Assembly: GCA_003045895.1 (NCBI GenBank)
Contig: PZPC01000005.1
Location: 1 to 64,000 of the forward strand
Reading direction: 5' to 3'
Length of the DNA: 64,000 nt
From: Bacteroidota bacterium
GTDB lineage: Bacteria; Bacteroidota; Bacteroidia; Chitinophagales; Saprospiraceae
Shown: one piece after another, positions 24,643 to 33,613 of the stretch
Layout of the letters: each line of letters starts with the position of its first letter
Position numbering within the stretch: the stretch's first letter is position 1
Translations under genes and position numbers: made by a program
Notes under the pieces: generated by a model
What the model was told of the DNA's origin: nothing
What the model saw: the letters and a program-made list of their open reading frames with translations, nothing else
Database searches by the model: none

Positions 24643-24682
24643 AAAAAAAAATGTCTGCCCCCAAAATCAAGAAGGGCAGACA
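24643..24682 (-). terminator. Minus-strand intrinsic terminator
   Basis: On the minus strand TGTCTGCCC and GGGCAGACA arms are followed by nine T (plus-strand A9 at 24643-24651). It ends transcripts from the HtrA gene at 24908, leaving about 230 nt of 3' untranslated RNA, or a separate small RNA. Confidence 0.85.
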
Positions 24683-24907
24683 CATCAAAACAAAACGAAA
24701 AACCAACTTTAAACAAGTATTTCTTAAGCGCTGCACCAAACGGATACGATTCGCATCGAACAGCGTAATTGCTTTTCTTAAAAAACCCCTAAAAAGCCTA
24801 AATTGTTGTTCATCAAACTGTTAAGGAATTCTTAAGACCACCTTTTATAGCAGGGATTGATCTATTCTCATCTTAGCGCACCGACCTAATCCCTATCCCT
24901 ATTGGGC

Positions 24908-26047
24908 TTATTTTTGGCCCCGCATCTGCACGGGCACGATCATCTCCTTGCCCTTGCGAAAAACGGTTACTTCCAGCACATCGCCCACTTTCGACCGGCC
25001 TACGATTTCGGTCAACTCCGGCACGTCGCGGATCGTCCGGTTGTTCACCTTTACAATGACGTCACGGGGGAGTAAGCCCGCGTATTGGGCCGATCCACCG
25101 TCAACCAACTCATCGAGGACGACACCCTGGCTCAGGGTAATCCCCAGTTCATCAGCTGCTTCGGCATCGAGTGGATAGATGCTGACGCCCAGGAAAGCAC
25201 GCTGGTAGCTGCCGTATTCAATGATATCATCCACGATCCGGGTCACCAGATTTACGGGAATAGCAAAGGAGTAGCCTTGAAAAAGGCCCGTCCGGGTAGC
25301 AATAGCCGTATTGATACCCAGCAATTGCCCCTGGGCGTCGACCAGCGCACCGCCGCTATTGCCCGGGTTCACCGCCGCATCGGTTTGCAGGAAGGACTCA
25401 ATGGCATCGCGGCCGGGAATAAGTTCCAGGCTGCGCCCTTTCGCACTGATAATACCGGCGGTCACGGTGCTGGTCAGGTCCAGCGGATTGCCGACGGCCA
25501 GTACCCACTCCCCTACCCCGGCTTCGTCCGAGTTGGCGATGGCCAGGGTGGGTAAGTCGTTGGCTTCGATTTTGATAATGGCCAGATCGGTTTTTTTATC
25601 CGTACCGATCACCGTAGCCGTAAATTTGCGGTTATCGCTGAGGGTGACCATGAGGTTGGCGGCCCCTTCCACGACGTGGTTGTTGGTAATGATGTAGCCA
25701 TCTGCCGAATAGATTACCCCCGACCCTGAAGACTGGCCCATACCCCCACCGTGTGGGTTGTTGTCGTCAAAGAAAAACCGCAAAGGATTGTTGGCGCCGG
25801 CCTCACTGCCGCTGCTCGCGGCAATGTGAACCACCGAAGGGGTAGCCCGCTGCGCTGCCGCCTTGAAGTCGAATGTAGGGTTGGGCAAGTTCAAGGTAGC
25901 CTGCCCGGGTACCAGATTCACCTGTCGGGCTGGAATGTCCTGCGGTGCTGGCAGGGAGGGGCGGACACTATCGAATAGGAATACACCGAGTAAGGCAATA
26001 GCTCCGCCTACGGCGCCAGCCAGTATTGTTTTCCACCATTGCTGCAT
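24908..26047 (-). CDS. HtrA/Deg-type trypsin-like serine protease with one PDZ domain
   Basis: 379 residues. N-terminal membrane anchor (residues 8-26), then the protease domain with catalytic His in YIITNNHVVEGA, Asp in KKTDLAIIKIEA and Ser in AAVNPGNSGGALVD. One PDZ domain follows (FLGVSIYPLD...GLLPRDVIVKVNNRTI). One PDZ and a membrane anchor resemble DegS or short DegQ forms more than DegP, which has two. It would degrade or sense misfolded envelope proteins. It is monocistronic and ends at a strong terminator. Confidence 0.94.
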   Translation of the reverse strand: MQQWWKTILAGAVGGAIALLGVFLFDSVRPSLPAPQDIPARQVNLVPGQATLNLPNPTFDFKAAAQRATPSVVHIAASSGSEAGANNPLRFFFDDNNPHGGGMGQSSGSGVIYSADGYIITNNHVVEGAANLMVTLSDNRKFTATVIGTDKKTDLAIIKIEANDLPTLAIANSDEAGVGEWVLAVGNPLDLTSTVTAGIISAKGRSLELIPGRDAIESFLQTDAAVNPGNSGGALVDAQGQLLGINTAIATRTGLFQGYSFAIPVNLVTRIVDDIIEYGSYQRAFLGVSIYPLDAEAADELGITLSQGVVLDELVDGGSAQYAGLLPRDVIVKVNNRTIRDVPELTEIVGRSKVGDVLEVTVFRKGKEMIVPVQMRGQK

Positions 26048-26190
26048 TGGTCTGTTATTTTAAATTTACACGACTGCCTTTTCGGCAAATTATCCATTGC
26101 TTTTAAATGCCTGAACCCACGAAAAAGTTGCCCAACGGGCTCCTAATGCTGCTAATAATGACGGTATTCAGACCAAATGACGGTATTGAA

Positions 26191-27384
26191 CTACCAATAC
26201 CAGGGATGGTCACTGACGGACTGCACCCCGGGGGTTCCGTTCGCCAGGCGACGGGCCCGCAGGAGGGTGGCCCGGCGGTGTTCGGCAAAATCGGGTTGAC
26301 CGGGCAGTAGGTTTTGGATTTTATTGGCCCCGTTATCCGCACCGCTGTGGATGAAGGCGCCCTTGCCGAGGTAGATGCCCACGTGGGTGATTTTTTCGGA
26401 ACCGTCGTCGCGGAGCCTTCCGAAAAAAAGGAAGTCTCCGGCTTGCAGACCGTTGAGTTGATCGTCGTAAACCACGGGGAGGCCGGCGTGTACCTGCTGC
26501 GAAGCATCCCGGGGAATGATCAATCCCTGCTGCCAATAAACCGTTTTGGTGAAGCCACTGCAATCCATGCCTTTGGGGCTGGTACCTCCCCAGAGGTAGG
26601 GCTTGCCCAGCTGGTCGGTAGCGACGGCCAGGGTACGGGCAACATCCAGGGGGTTCGCCTTTAGCCAGTCGGCAAAGGATTGGAGCTCTTGCGTGGGCAC
26701 GAAGGCCCGGCGGCCATCGGGATAAGCAACCTGGGTAAAAGTTCCCTCCGTAGCTACGCGAACCAACAATCCCCCTTTGACGAGGTCACCTACCGGGAGG
26801 CTGGCCGTATGGGGTGCCGTGTAACTGTGTCCGCAATCAGCGGTATAGCTGACCCGATCGGCAGCTTTCCACTCGTTCCTGGCGGCAATGGACTGGCGCA
26901 CCAGTTCGCCGCCGTGCAGCCAGGCCAGGTACCCGTCCGGGCATTGCACCAGGTACCACTCCGCTTTCTGCTTGAGGACACGCAAAGGCGTACCCAGCAG
27001 CACTTGCGTAGCGAGTTCCTGCGAATGGCCGCGTTCCGACCGCAGATTGGCGACCGAATGCCGGGTAAGGGCCAGGGTATCGGCACCCAGATCGGGAGCA
27101 GGCAGGTTTTGGATGCTATCCACCAGCAGGATTCCGTTGGTGGCCAGCGCGTGCAACAGGCTGTCCTTGGCCGCGGGCAGCGTAGATTCGCCGCGCAGGA
27201 CGAATCCTGCGGCCGTGGGAACGATGGTCACATCGAGGCGGGCCACCCGGCGGTCGGGCACGAAGTGCTGCTGAATGCCTAACAGGATATTTTCCACCGT
27301 TGTGGCATCAATCTGGGCGGGCGGAGCGGTACAGGCAACCGCCAGACCGATCATCGTACACCACAACAGAACCCGGTTGAACAT
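26191..27384 (-). CDS. NlpC/P60 family lipoprotein with SH3-type domains
   Basis: 397 residues. The signal peptide ends in LAVACT, a lipobox. The middle (about 120-240) has bacterial SH3-like strands (LGTPLRVLKQKAEWYLVQCPDGYLAWL in two related blocks). The C-terminal 150 residues are an NlpC/P60 cysteine peptidase: PYLWGGTSPKGMDCSGFTK with catalytic Cys, ITHVGIYLGKGAFIHSG with the His. Such enzymes cut peptidoglycan stem peptides and act in remodelling or recycling. A separate N-terminal domain of about 90 residues is unassigned. Confidence 0.92.
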   Translation of the reverse strand: MFNRVLLWCTMIGLAVACTAPPAQIDATTVENILLGIQQHFVPDRRVARLDVTIVPTAAGFVLRGESTLPAAKDSLLHALATNGILLVDSIQNLPAPDLGADTLALTRHSVANLRSERGHSQELATQVLLGTPLRVLKQKAEWYLVQCPDGYLAWLHGGELVRQSIAARNEWKAADRVSYTADCGHSYTAPHTASLPVGDLVKGGLLVRVATEGTFTQVAYPDGRRAFVPTQELQSFADWLKANPLDVARTLAVATDQLGKPYLWGGTSPKGMDCSGFTKTVYWQQGLIIPRDASQQVHAGLPVVYDDQLNGLQAGDFLFFGRLRDDGSEKITHVGIYLGKGAFIHSGADNGANKIQNLLPGQPDFAEHRRATLLRARRLANGTPGVQSVSDHPWYW

Positions 27385-27432
27385 ATGGACTGTTTTAAAA
27401 GTAATTCCGTGTTGGAAATAAAAAACGCGCCG

Positions 27433-29964
27433 CTAAAAATAGAAATAAGTACCCACCACCACACTGAAGCGGCTCGCCTCGGGGTTGTCCAGGTAGTTCA
27501 GGCGCCAGAGGGCATCGATGCGAATGACTTTCAGGATATTTTCAATACCGATACCCGCTTCCATAAATGGCTTTTCACTGGGAGCCCGGAATCCCGTATA
27601 CACGGCAGCGCCCCTTTGTGGCTCGAGCGCATTGAGGCGGTTGGCAGCCTGATTTTGGGCCGACATGCGCCCAATAACCGCTTTAAAGATAGCTACTTCG
27701 CGCCATTTCAACTTGCGCAACAAGGGGATATGGTTGAGGAAGAAGCCGTCGAAGTGGTGCTCCATAATGACGCTGGCGTAGGTGTCTGCTACAAATTCGT
27801 AGCTGTTCATGGTATTAAAAACCGCACGGGACATAAAGATGGCTTCGTTACCAGGGAGCACGTCTAACAATAAAAACGGCAAGGTTCCCCGCGTAGCGCC
27901 CACCTTCACGCGGTAGGCAAACCAACCTGCCGGACTGGTATTGAACCAGTGCCGCAAGCCCACCGACAGTTTGTGGTAACTGTATTGACTCCCGAAAAGG
28001 TCGGGTAGCCCCAACGTGTACTGTGCTTCCAGAACCGGCTTGGAGGTTCCCGAGCTCACCCGGTTGAACCGCTCGCCGAGGAAGCTTTCGCCGGGTGCAT
28101 AGCGCAATTTCAGGATTACTTCGGTGGTATTGAGGGTGGTGTCAATGGTTTCACCACCCGGCTTGACAAAGGCGTACTTAAAGCCGCCGTCTCCGCCATT
28201 GCCATAGGGGTCCATACTGCGGTTCAGGACCGTAATGCGGTTGGACAAGCCACTGTTCCAGTAGCGTTCGTAATAGACTTTGGTCTCTTCTACATTAATG
28301 AGTTTGAGGTAGACGTTGCGGCGAAAAGAGCCGGAGAACAGGTTGCCTTCCAGAAAATCTTCGCTGTTTTCGCTGTTCAAACTGATGTCCTGGCGATGCG
28401 CTGCGCCAATGATCGTCCAGGGATACTGACTGAGCAGCCATTTGAGTTCAGTGCCGTACTTCCAGCGCTCGTCCTGGAACCCGTAAGCGGCATAACCACT
28501 CAACCTGATATTTTCGCTCAGGTCATCGTCGGTGCGCAGGCCCAGGCGCAGGCGGGTCCCCTCCACCTGGTTGTTGCTCAGCACCGAAAAGTAGGGACCC
28601 ACCTCCACCTTACCCAGGTCGATATACCCCCCGAAGAGGGTACTCAACACTTCGGTGTAGGTTTTGAAAGCCGGTACATTCTGGATGCTGTCCACCAGTG
28701 AATAGATGGTGGATTCGGTTTTGGAAAGCGGTTCGTGGCGCACGCTTTGCCAGAAATCCTCGTCGCTGATGAGCGGCGGCGGCGCGACGGCTTTTTTGGG
28801 TTTTTCCGGAAAATCGGCTTGGATTTCGGCAGCGTTGAGCCGGTAATCGCGGAAAGTTTCGGTACGGCGGGCAATCATCCCCGGCGCTTTTTCGGAGGGG
28901 GAAAAATCCACGATCATCTTTTGCTTGACGGGGAGCCAGTTGGCCCCTTCGCGTTGGTACTCCTGGTAGATGATGATCCTTTTGACCAGGTTGATGTTGA
29001 CATTCGGGCTCATCCGCATATTGAGCCGCTCTATGGCGAAAGTGGTATCAGCTACCCAGAAATCACCAAAGAAGGTCGTTTCCTGTTTGCGGCGGGGCTT
29101 GAACTTGAGTTTGTAGCTCCACTGCCCGCTAACGACTGCACTATCCAGGATATAGTATTCGTAGTAACTCAATCCCGCATCGGAAAATGGGCTGACGAAT
29201 GGTTTTTCCAGCACGTCGATCCAGTTGTCGTAGACGTTAAACGGAGCGTGGATCCTGCGGATAAAATCAATAAAAGAAGCATTGTCGGTACCCGAAGCCC
29301 GCTGGGCCTTGATGAGGGTAGCCCGGCGGCCAACGGCTTCGGAGTAGAAGACATCGCTCAGCACTTCGTTGATGTAGATGGGCAGGAAAGGCTTTTCGTC
29401 GGAAGTGCTGTCAATGCTTTCAAAAACAAAATCGAAGGGGTCCAATAGTCGGTTCTTCCGGATTTTTTCGGGAATCTTCTCAAAATCCAATTCTACCTTG
29501 GCATAACTTTCGTATTGGTAGGCTTGCTGGCTTTCCAGGCGGTTGCGTTCCTTGTTGCTGATAATTCCACGCACAATGGCGTTGGCCGGGTTTTCGCCAG
29601 CGAGTACCACTACTTCGGCCAGGGTCATTTCCGCTCCGGGCAGGCTGAAATTGATGACTTGTGAGGTCTGTTTTGCCAGGATTTTGTACTGGGAAGTAAA
29701 CCCGATAGCCGAAGCCGTCAGCGTATCCCGCAGCTCCTTGACGGAAAGTTCGTAGTAGCCATCGACATCGGTGGAAACCCCAATCGTTGACCCTTCGTAA
29801 TAGACATTGCAAAAGGGAATCCCTTCGTCGGTATCGGCATCGGTTACGCGGCCGGTGATCAAGTACTGTGCCTGAGCCGGCACCGTCCACAGAAGCAGGA
29901 AAGCTGGCAAAAACCAGCCCCGACGACCACTCGCCAGGAGCTTAGCCACAAGTTGGATTTTCAT
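27433..29964 (-). CDS. DUF5686/carboxypeptidase-regulatory-like outer-membrane protein
   Basis: 843 residues from the ATG at 29964; the frame opens 90 bp earlier, but the signal peptide (FLLLWTVPAQAQ) starts here and a promoter lies between. Residues about 28-115 form a CarboxypepD_reg-like beta-sandwich (ITGRVTDADTDEGIPFCNVYYEG...STDVDGYYELSV). The rest matches the DUF5686 pattern and ends in a beta-barrel-like region with an aromatic terminus (YLDNPEASRFSVVVGTYFYF). Predicted outer-membrane location, function unknown. Separate promoter, not in an evident operon. Confidence 0.9.
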   Translation of the reverse strand: MKIQLVAKLLASGRRGWFLPAFLLLWTVPAQAQYLITGRVTDADTDEGIPFCNVYYEGSTIGVSTDVDGYYELSVKELRDTLTASAIGFTSQYKILAKQTSQVINFSLPGAEMTLAEVVVLAGENPANAIVRGIISNKERNRLESQQAYQYESYAKVELDFEKIPEKIRKNRLLDPFDFVFESIDSTSDEKPFLPIYINEVLSDVFYSEAVGRRATLIKAQRASGTDNASFIDFIRRIHAPFNVYDNWIDVLEKPFVSPFSDAGLSYYEYYILDSAVVSGQWSYKLKFKPRRKQETTFFGDFWVADTTFAIERLNMRMSPNVNINLVKRIIIYQEYQREGANWLPVKQKMIVDFSPSEKAPGMIARRTETFRDYRLNAAEIQADFPEKPKKAVAPPPLISDEDFWQSVRHEPLSKTESTIYSLVDSIQNVPAFKTYTEVLSTLFGGYIDLGKVEVGPYFSVLSNNQVEGTRLRLGLRTDDDLSENIRLSGYAAYGFQDERWKYGTELKWLLSQYPWTIIGAAHRQDISLNSENSEDFLEGNLFSGSFRRNVYLKLINVEETKVYYERYWNSGLSNRITVLNRSMDPYGNGGDGGFKYAFVKPGGETIDTTLNTTEVILKLRYAPGESFLGERFNRVSSGTSKPVLEAQYTLGLPDLFGSQYSYHKLSVGLRHWFNTSPAGWFAYRVKVGATRGTLPFLLLDVLPGNEAIFMSRAVFNTMNSYEFVADTYASVIMEHHFDGFFLNHIPLLRKLKWREVAIFKAVIGRMSAQNQAANRLNALEPQRGAAVYTGFRAPSEKPFMEAGIGIENILKVIRIDALWRLNYLDNPEASRFSVVVGTYFYF

Positions 29965-30042
29965 TTTAATTATTTTCACTGCTGCCGGAGCATTTTGGGG
30001 TACGAATAATTGATCGGGAAGCCAACGGCGGTGGCTATGCTC

Positions 30043-30050
30043 CAAAAGTA
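30043..30050 (-). promoter_or_regulatory. -7 element of the DUF5686 gene
   Basis: Minus-strand TACTTTTG fits TAnnTTTG; the start codon at 29964 is about 78 bp downstream. It lies inside the spurious N-terminal extension of the frame. Confidence 0.5.
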
Positions 30051-30262
30051 ACAAAAAGCTAGTGGAACCTGTCGTAAATTTAGCGGATTAGCCCGGTATT
30101 TATTGGCAGCCCGATTTAACTTTAAGCATTTCTTAACCGCATCTTTAACGAACACCAAAGCTTAGCGTTCAGTTTTAGAGCCTGATGGCTAAAATGTTCC
30201 TGCCGCGACGTTGGCTGCTTTTCAAGCGACAAATAAGGCACCAACCTTTGCCTAACAATGCT

Positions 30263-30270
30263 TATTTTCG
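30263..30270 (+). promoter_or_regulatory. Probable -7 element of the NdpA-like gene
   Basis: TATTTTCG, one base off TAnnTTTG, 20 bp before the ATG at 30291. Confidence 0.35.
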
Positions 30271-30290
30271 CCGCAGCAAACCCCAACTAT

Positions 30291-31328
30291 ATGGATTTCA
30301 CCTTACACCAACTGGCCATTCACGAACTGATCAAACTGCCGGAGAGCAGTACGGCCGAGCTGCGGCTGAGCGATCGCCTGTTGTTCATTGACGAGCGCGC
30401 CGAGCGGCTGGTTGAAAAGCTCAACCGTACGTTCACCCAAAAAAACGAAGTACTCAACGGGCAATTGGCCGCCCCCGAAGATGCGCTGTTCCCTGGTTAC
30501 TTCCAGCTGTTGCAGGAAAGCCGGTTTTCCGAAACTGGTTTTCTCCAGTTCTCCCGCGACAGTATGGAAGCGCTCAAGGTCAGCCTGCAAGGGGTAGGAG
30601 GAGCCAAAGGCGGTTACCTGGTTTATGCTTTCTACAGCACGGGGAAAGCGGAATACAGCAAAGACATGGTGGGCATTTTTTTGGTCCGCAATACGGATGG
30701 CCTCGTGTTTCAGCCCGCTCCGGACGGCAACTTCCAATTGCATCCGGCTACTTACCTGGATATTGACCGGATGGCATTGGCGTGCCGCATTCCGATCAAG
30801 GTGGGCCAGGAAGCGTGGCAACCCGCCGCCGAGGTGATCAAACACGCCCGTACCCAAAAAGAAATCTCGGATTATTTCCTGAGCTGGCTAGCCGTAGAAG
30901 AATCGGTTTCCAGTATTGATATGACGCGCAGCTTTCTGGAAGCGGTAGCTGCTATCCCGGCGCCAGTAGACGAAACAACAGGTGAACCGATGGCGGCTGG
31001 TGCCTTCCGGGAACAGGTGGCCAACTTCGCCATGAAAAGCCCCGGGAAAACCATCAGCATCCCGGCCTTTGAAGAAAAATTCTACGGGGAAGAACACCCC
31101 CTGAAATCTTACTTCAACGAAAATGAAATGCCCCTGCAGAAAGAATTTCGGGTAGATAGCAGTGCCCTGCGGGATTACCACTTCCACAAATTCAAAGGCG
31201 AAGGCCTTTATTTTGGTTGTAAACATGCTTTTCTCCTATCCGGAAAAGTACGGGTAGAAGACGGGCAAGTGATCATTGACGACGAAGATTTGGCAGAAGA
31301 AATCCTGGCCATTCTGCAACCTGACTAA
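30291..31328 (+). CDS. Nucleoid-associated protein (NdpA/YejK-like)
   Basis: 345 residues from ATG at 30291. The sequence MDFTLHQLAIHELIKLPES and the long central part (GGYLVYAFYSTGKAEYSKDMVGIFLVRNT, LDIDRMALACRI, SDYFLSWLAVEESVSSIDMT) match the 37-kDa nucleoid-associated protein family. In E. coli the homologue sits in the nucleoid; its biochemical role is unclear. Members in accessory contexts have been linked to defence islands, but here it stands alone between housekeeping-type genes. Confidence 0.87.
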   Translation: MDFTLHQLAIHELIKLPESSTAELRLSDRLLFIDERAERLVEKLNRTFTQKNEVLNGQLAAPEDALFPGYFQLLQESRFSETGFLQFSRDSMEALKVSLQGVGGAKGGYLVYAFYSTGKAEYSKDMVGIFLVRNTDGLVFQPAPDGNFQLHPATYLDIDRMALACRIPIKVGQEAWQPAAEVIKHARTQKEISDYFLSWLAVEESVSSIDMTRSFLEAVAAIPAPVDETTGEPMAAGAFREQVANFAMKSPGKTISIPAFEEKFYGEEHPLKSYFNENEMPLQKEFRVDSSALRDYHFHKFKGEGLYFGCKHAFLLSGKVRVEDGQVIIDDEDLAEEILAILQPD

Positions 31329-31332
31329 ATTT

Positions 31333-31360
31333 TATACCAAAAAGTAAAAGGTATATTTTA
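31333..31360 (+). terminator. Weak hairpin after the NdpA-like gene
   Basis: TATACC (31333-31338) and GGTATA (31350-31355) followed by TTTTA. Short stem, so confidence is low. The rest of 31361-31619 is AT-rich without genes; TATCTTTA at 31398-31405 could be the promoter of the following signalling operon. Confidence 0.4.
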
Positions 31361-31619
31361 TATTACTTTATATGTGGTAATTTTCAATTGAATCCCTTAT
31401 CTTTATAAATATACTTCCTTATTGCACACCTTAAAGTGTAACTTTTGGCTTGTCAGCCCGTATAACCGAGTATATCATATCCAGGGTTTTATCTGCCCAC
31501 GAAAAAATTACACCCCCTTGCTACCTGTGCCTACATGTTACTCCAAAATGCTTGTGGAGAAAGTTACTTCGTGTGCTTTCCTACGTCATTATTGAAAACT
31601 GTGAAGACAACATAATAAG

Positions 31620-32717
31620 ATGCCAACTGATCGAAACTTCACGTCCAGAGGAGAAGTCTTTCGGCAAAGTGAAACGGGTACCGGTGATTCAGTTAACACG
31701 ATCAACCTCAATCCTTTTCAGCCGAAATACCAAAGGACTACTGCTCACGCAACTCTCTCCCCAGCAAAGCACTTAGCCGCTACCTCTCCCGACAGCGCCC
31801 TTTCAGTGCTATACCCCCACACCAACTTTACGGCCAGCGTGCGCACCAACCAGGCAGGTCAGCAGGTACAAAACGCCCCAATCCCGGTTGAGGAAAACAC
31901 CCCGACGCCACAAAACCAATCAGCCAACCTACATCGCCAAATTCCCGTCTGTGCAGGCCCGGCCCGAATTCTCGTCGCCGATGACAACCTGCTGGTACGT
32001 ACCTGTATGATGAATCTGCTGGATCAATGGAAGATGAACTACGTGATCTGCGAAAACGGGCAACAAGCCTGGCAAATGCTCCAAGAGGAGGATTTTGACC
32101 TGGTACTCCTGGACCTGCAAATGCCACTCATGGATGGCCACGAGGTCGTGGCGAGACTCCGGGCAGCAACGAACAACCCCAATCGGCACATCCCAATGAT
32201 CGCGCTGGCGGGCAACGGAGACACCGCCGCAAAAGAGAAAATGTTTTCTGCCGGTATCAATGCTTACCTCACGAAACCTTTCCAACCCGGCGTATTGTTC
32301 CAAACCATAACCAGCTATACGGCCATCCCCGACCATTCGAAAACCCTTCTTTATTCGGATATCCTGGACCAGCAACTCCTCCGCGAATTATACGCAGACG
32401 ATGTGGAGCAGTTGGATTTTATGTTCAACCTTTTCCTACACCACACCCCTCCTGCCCTCCAGGTCATGACGGCAGCGCTCCAGCGGGAAGACTGGGTCGT
32501 CCTGGAGCAGGAAGTGCACAAAGTGAAACCTACTTTCGCCATGGTGGGGCTGCAAAAGATAACTGAAATGGCGGGCCGACTGGAAGAAATCCTGAGCCGT
32601 CCCGAACCTATTTCCACCACCATCGGCGTGGATTTCAACCAATTCAAGGCCGCGGTACAACAAGCTTTGAACACGGTATCGATAAAACAAACATTGATCC
32701 GTCATTATTTAAAATAA
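31620..32717 (+). CDS. Receiver-Hpt phosphotransfer protein
   Basis: 365 residues. The first 115 are low-complexity and polar. A receiver domain spans about 117-235 with VADDNLLVRT, phospho-acceptor Asp in DLVLLDLQMPLMDGH (about 164) and YLTKPF. The C-terminus is an Hpt four-helix domain with phospho-His in VHKVKPTFAMVGL (about 299). It resembles the detached output end of a hybrid kinase, with no kinase core in the gene or nearby. The next gene, a LytTR response regulator, begins 6 bp after its stop, so the two form a phosphorelay operon. Confidence 0.88.
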   Translation: MPTDRNFTSRGEVFRQSETGTGDSVNTINLNPFQPKYQRTTAHATLSPAKHLAATSPDSALSVLYPHTNFTASVRTNQAGQQVQNAPIPVEENTPTPQNQSANLHRQIPVCAGPARILVADDNLLVRTCMMNLLDQWKMNYVICENGQQAWQMLQEEDFDLVLLDLQMPLMDGHEVVARLRAATNNPNRHIPMIALAGNGDTAAKEKMFSAGINAYLTKPFQPGVLFQTITSYTAIPDHSKTLLYSDILDQQLLRELYADDVEQLDFMFNLFLHHTPPALQVMTAALQREDWVVLEQEVHKVKPTFAMVGLQKITEMAGRLEEILSRPEPISTTIGVDFNQFKAAVQQALNTVSIKQTLIRHYLK

Positions 32718-32723
32718 GAAGTC

Positions 32724-33455
32724 ATGCGCTGCATTATTGTTGATGATGAAAACATGTCGAGGGCCCATCTCGCGCACTTGTGCAAGCGAATTGAATCCCT
32801 GGAGATCGTGGGGACTTTTGCCGATGCGCTTTCAGCCTACCGCTTTTTAGCCGTCGAGGCGGTTGATCTGGTTTTTCTCGACGTTGAAATGCCCGACTTT
32901 TCCGGCATTGAACTGGTACAACAATTGCAGCAACCGCCCGCCGTTATTTTCATCTCCAGCAAGGAAGGTTACGCCCTCAAGGTTTTTGATTTTATAGAAT
33001 CCGTGGTGGATTATTTGTTAAAGCCCGTTACCCTACCCCGCTTGCTCAAAGCCATTGAACGCTACCAGCGCCAACTGGCTACCGGTGGCCTCAACAGCCA
33101 GCCAGCGGCCGGTCAGCCGCTGGAAATGCGGGAAGGAGCGGCAGCACGCCATATTTTTGTTAAAACCGAGCGCAAGTATGTGCGCATCGATCTGGATGAC
33201 CTGCTTTACGTAGAAACCATGGGGGACTATGCGATCTTTAAAACCACCCAACAACAATACACGGTGCACGCAACCCTCAAAAGCATTGATGAACGACTAA
33301 ATTTGCCCAATTTCTTCAAAGTACACCGCTCTTTTATTGTCAACCTGGATAAGATCAAAGACATTGAAGACAACAGCCTCCTCATCAAAGACAAGGTTAT
33401 CCCCATTAGCCGTACCCACCGGGCACAATTGATGGATCGGATTATGCCCCTGTAG
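32724..33455 (+). CDS. LytTR response regulator (LytR/AlgR type)
   Basis: 243 residues. Receiver domain (CIIVDDENMSR, phospho-acceptor Asp about 53 in LVFLDVEMPDFSG, LLKPVT) and a C-terminal LytTR DNA-binding domain (LLYVETMGDYAIF, LPNFFKVHRSFIVNLDKI, IPISRTHRAQLM). Located 6 bp downstream of the receiver-Hpt gene, suggesting His-to-Asp phosphotransfer between them. Confidence 0.94.
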   Translation: MRCIIVDDENMSRAHLAHLCKRIESLEIVGTFADALSAYRFLAVEAVDLVFLDVEMPDFSGIELVQQLQQPPAVIFISSKEGYALKVFDFIESVVDYLLKPVTLPRLLKAIERYQRQLATGGLNSQPAAGQPLEMREGAAARHIFVKTERKYVRIDLDDLLYVETMGDYAIFKTTQQQYTVHATLKSIDERLNLPNFFKVHRSFIVNLDKIKDIEDNSLLIKDKVIPISRTHRAQLMDRIMPL

Positions 33456-33558
33456 GCTGCATTTATTCCTTTTTCCAATAACTTCCCTCCTTTTCCGTTG
33501 TTAACAGGGTAATTGCTACCGTAGGCAATCGCAATGCGACCGCTAAGTAATTGGCAGC

Positions 33559-33587
33559 TTTGCCGTATTGGCATCCGAGTATCTTTG
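33559..33587 (+). promoter_or_regulatory. Canonical promoter of the gliding-type secreted protein
   Basis: TTTG (33559-33562) and TATCTTTG (33580-33587) with 17 bp between; the start codon at 33614 follows 26 bp later. Confidence 0.7.
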
Positions 33588-33613
33588 CATTTTTGAATCG
33601 ATATCTGCTACCC

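Noticed and set aside
30291-31328. NdpA-like gene as part of a defence island
   Set aside because: Neighbours are ordinary cellular genes and no nuclease, helicase or toxin partner is adjacent.
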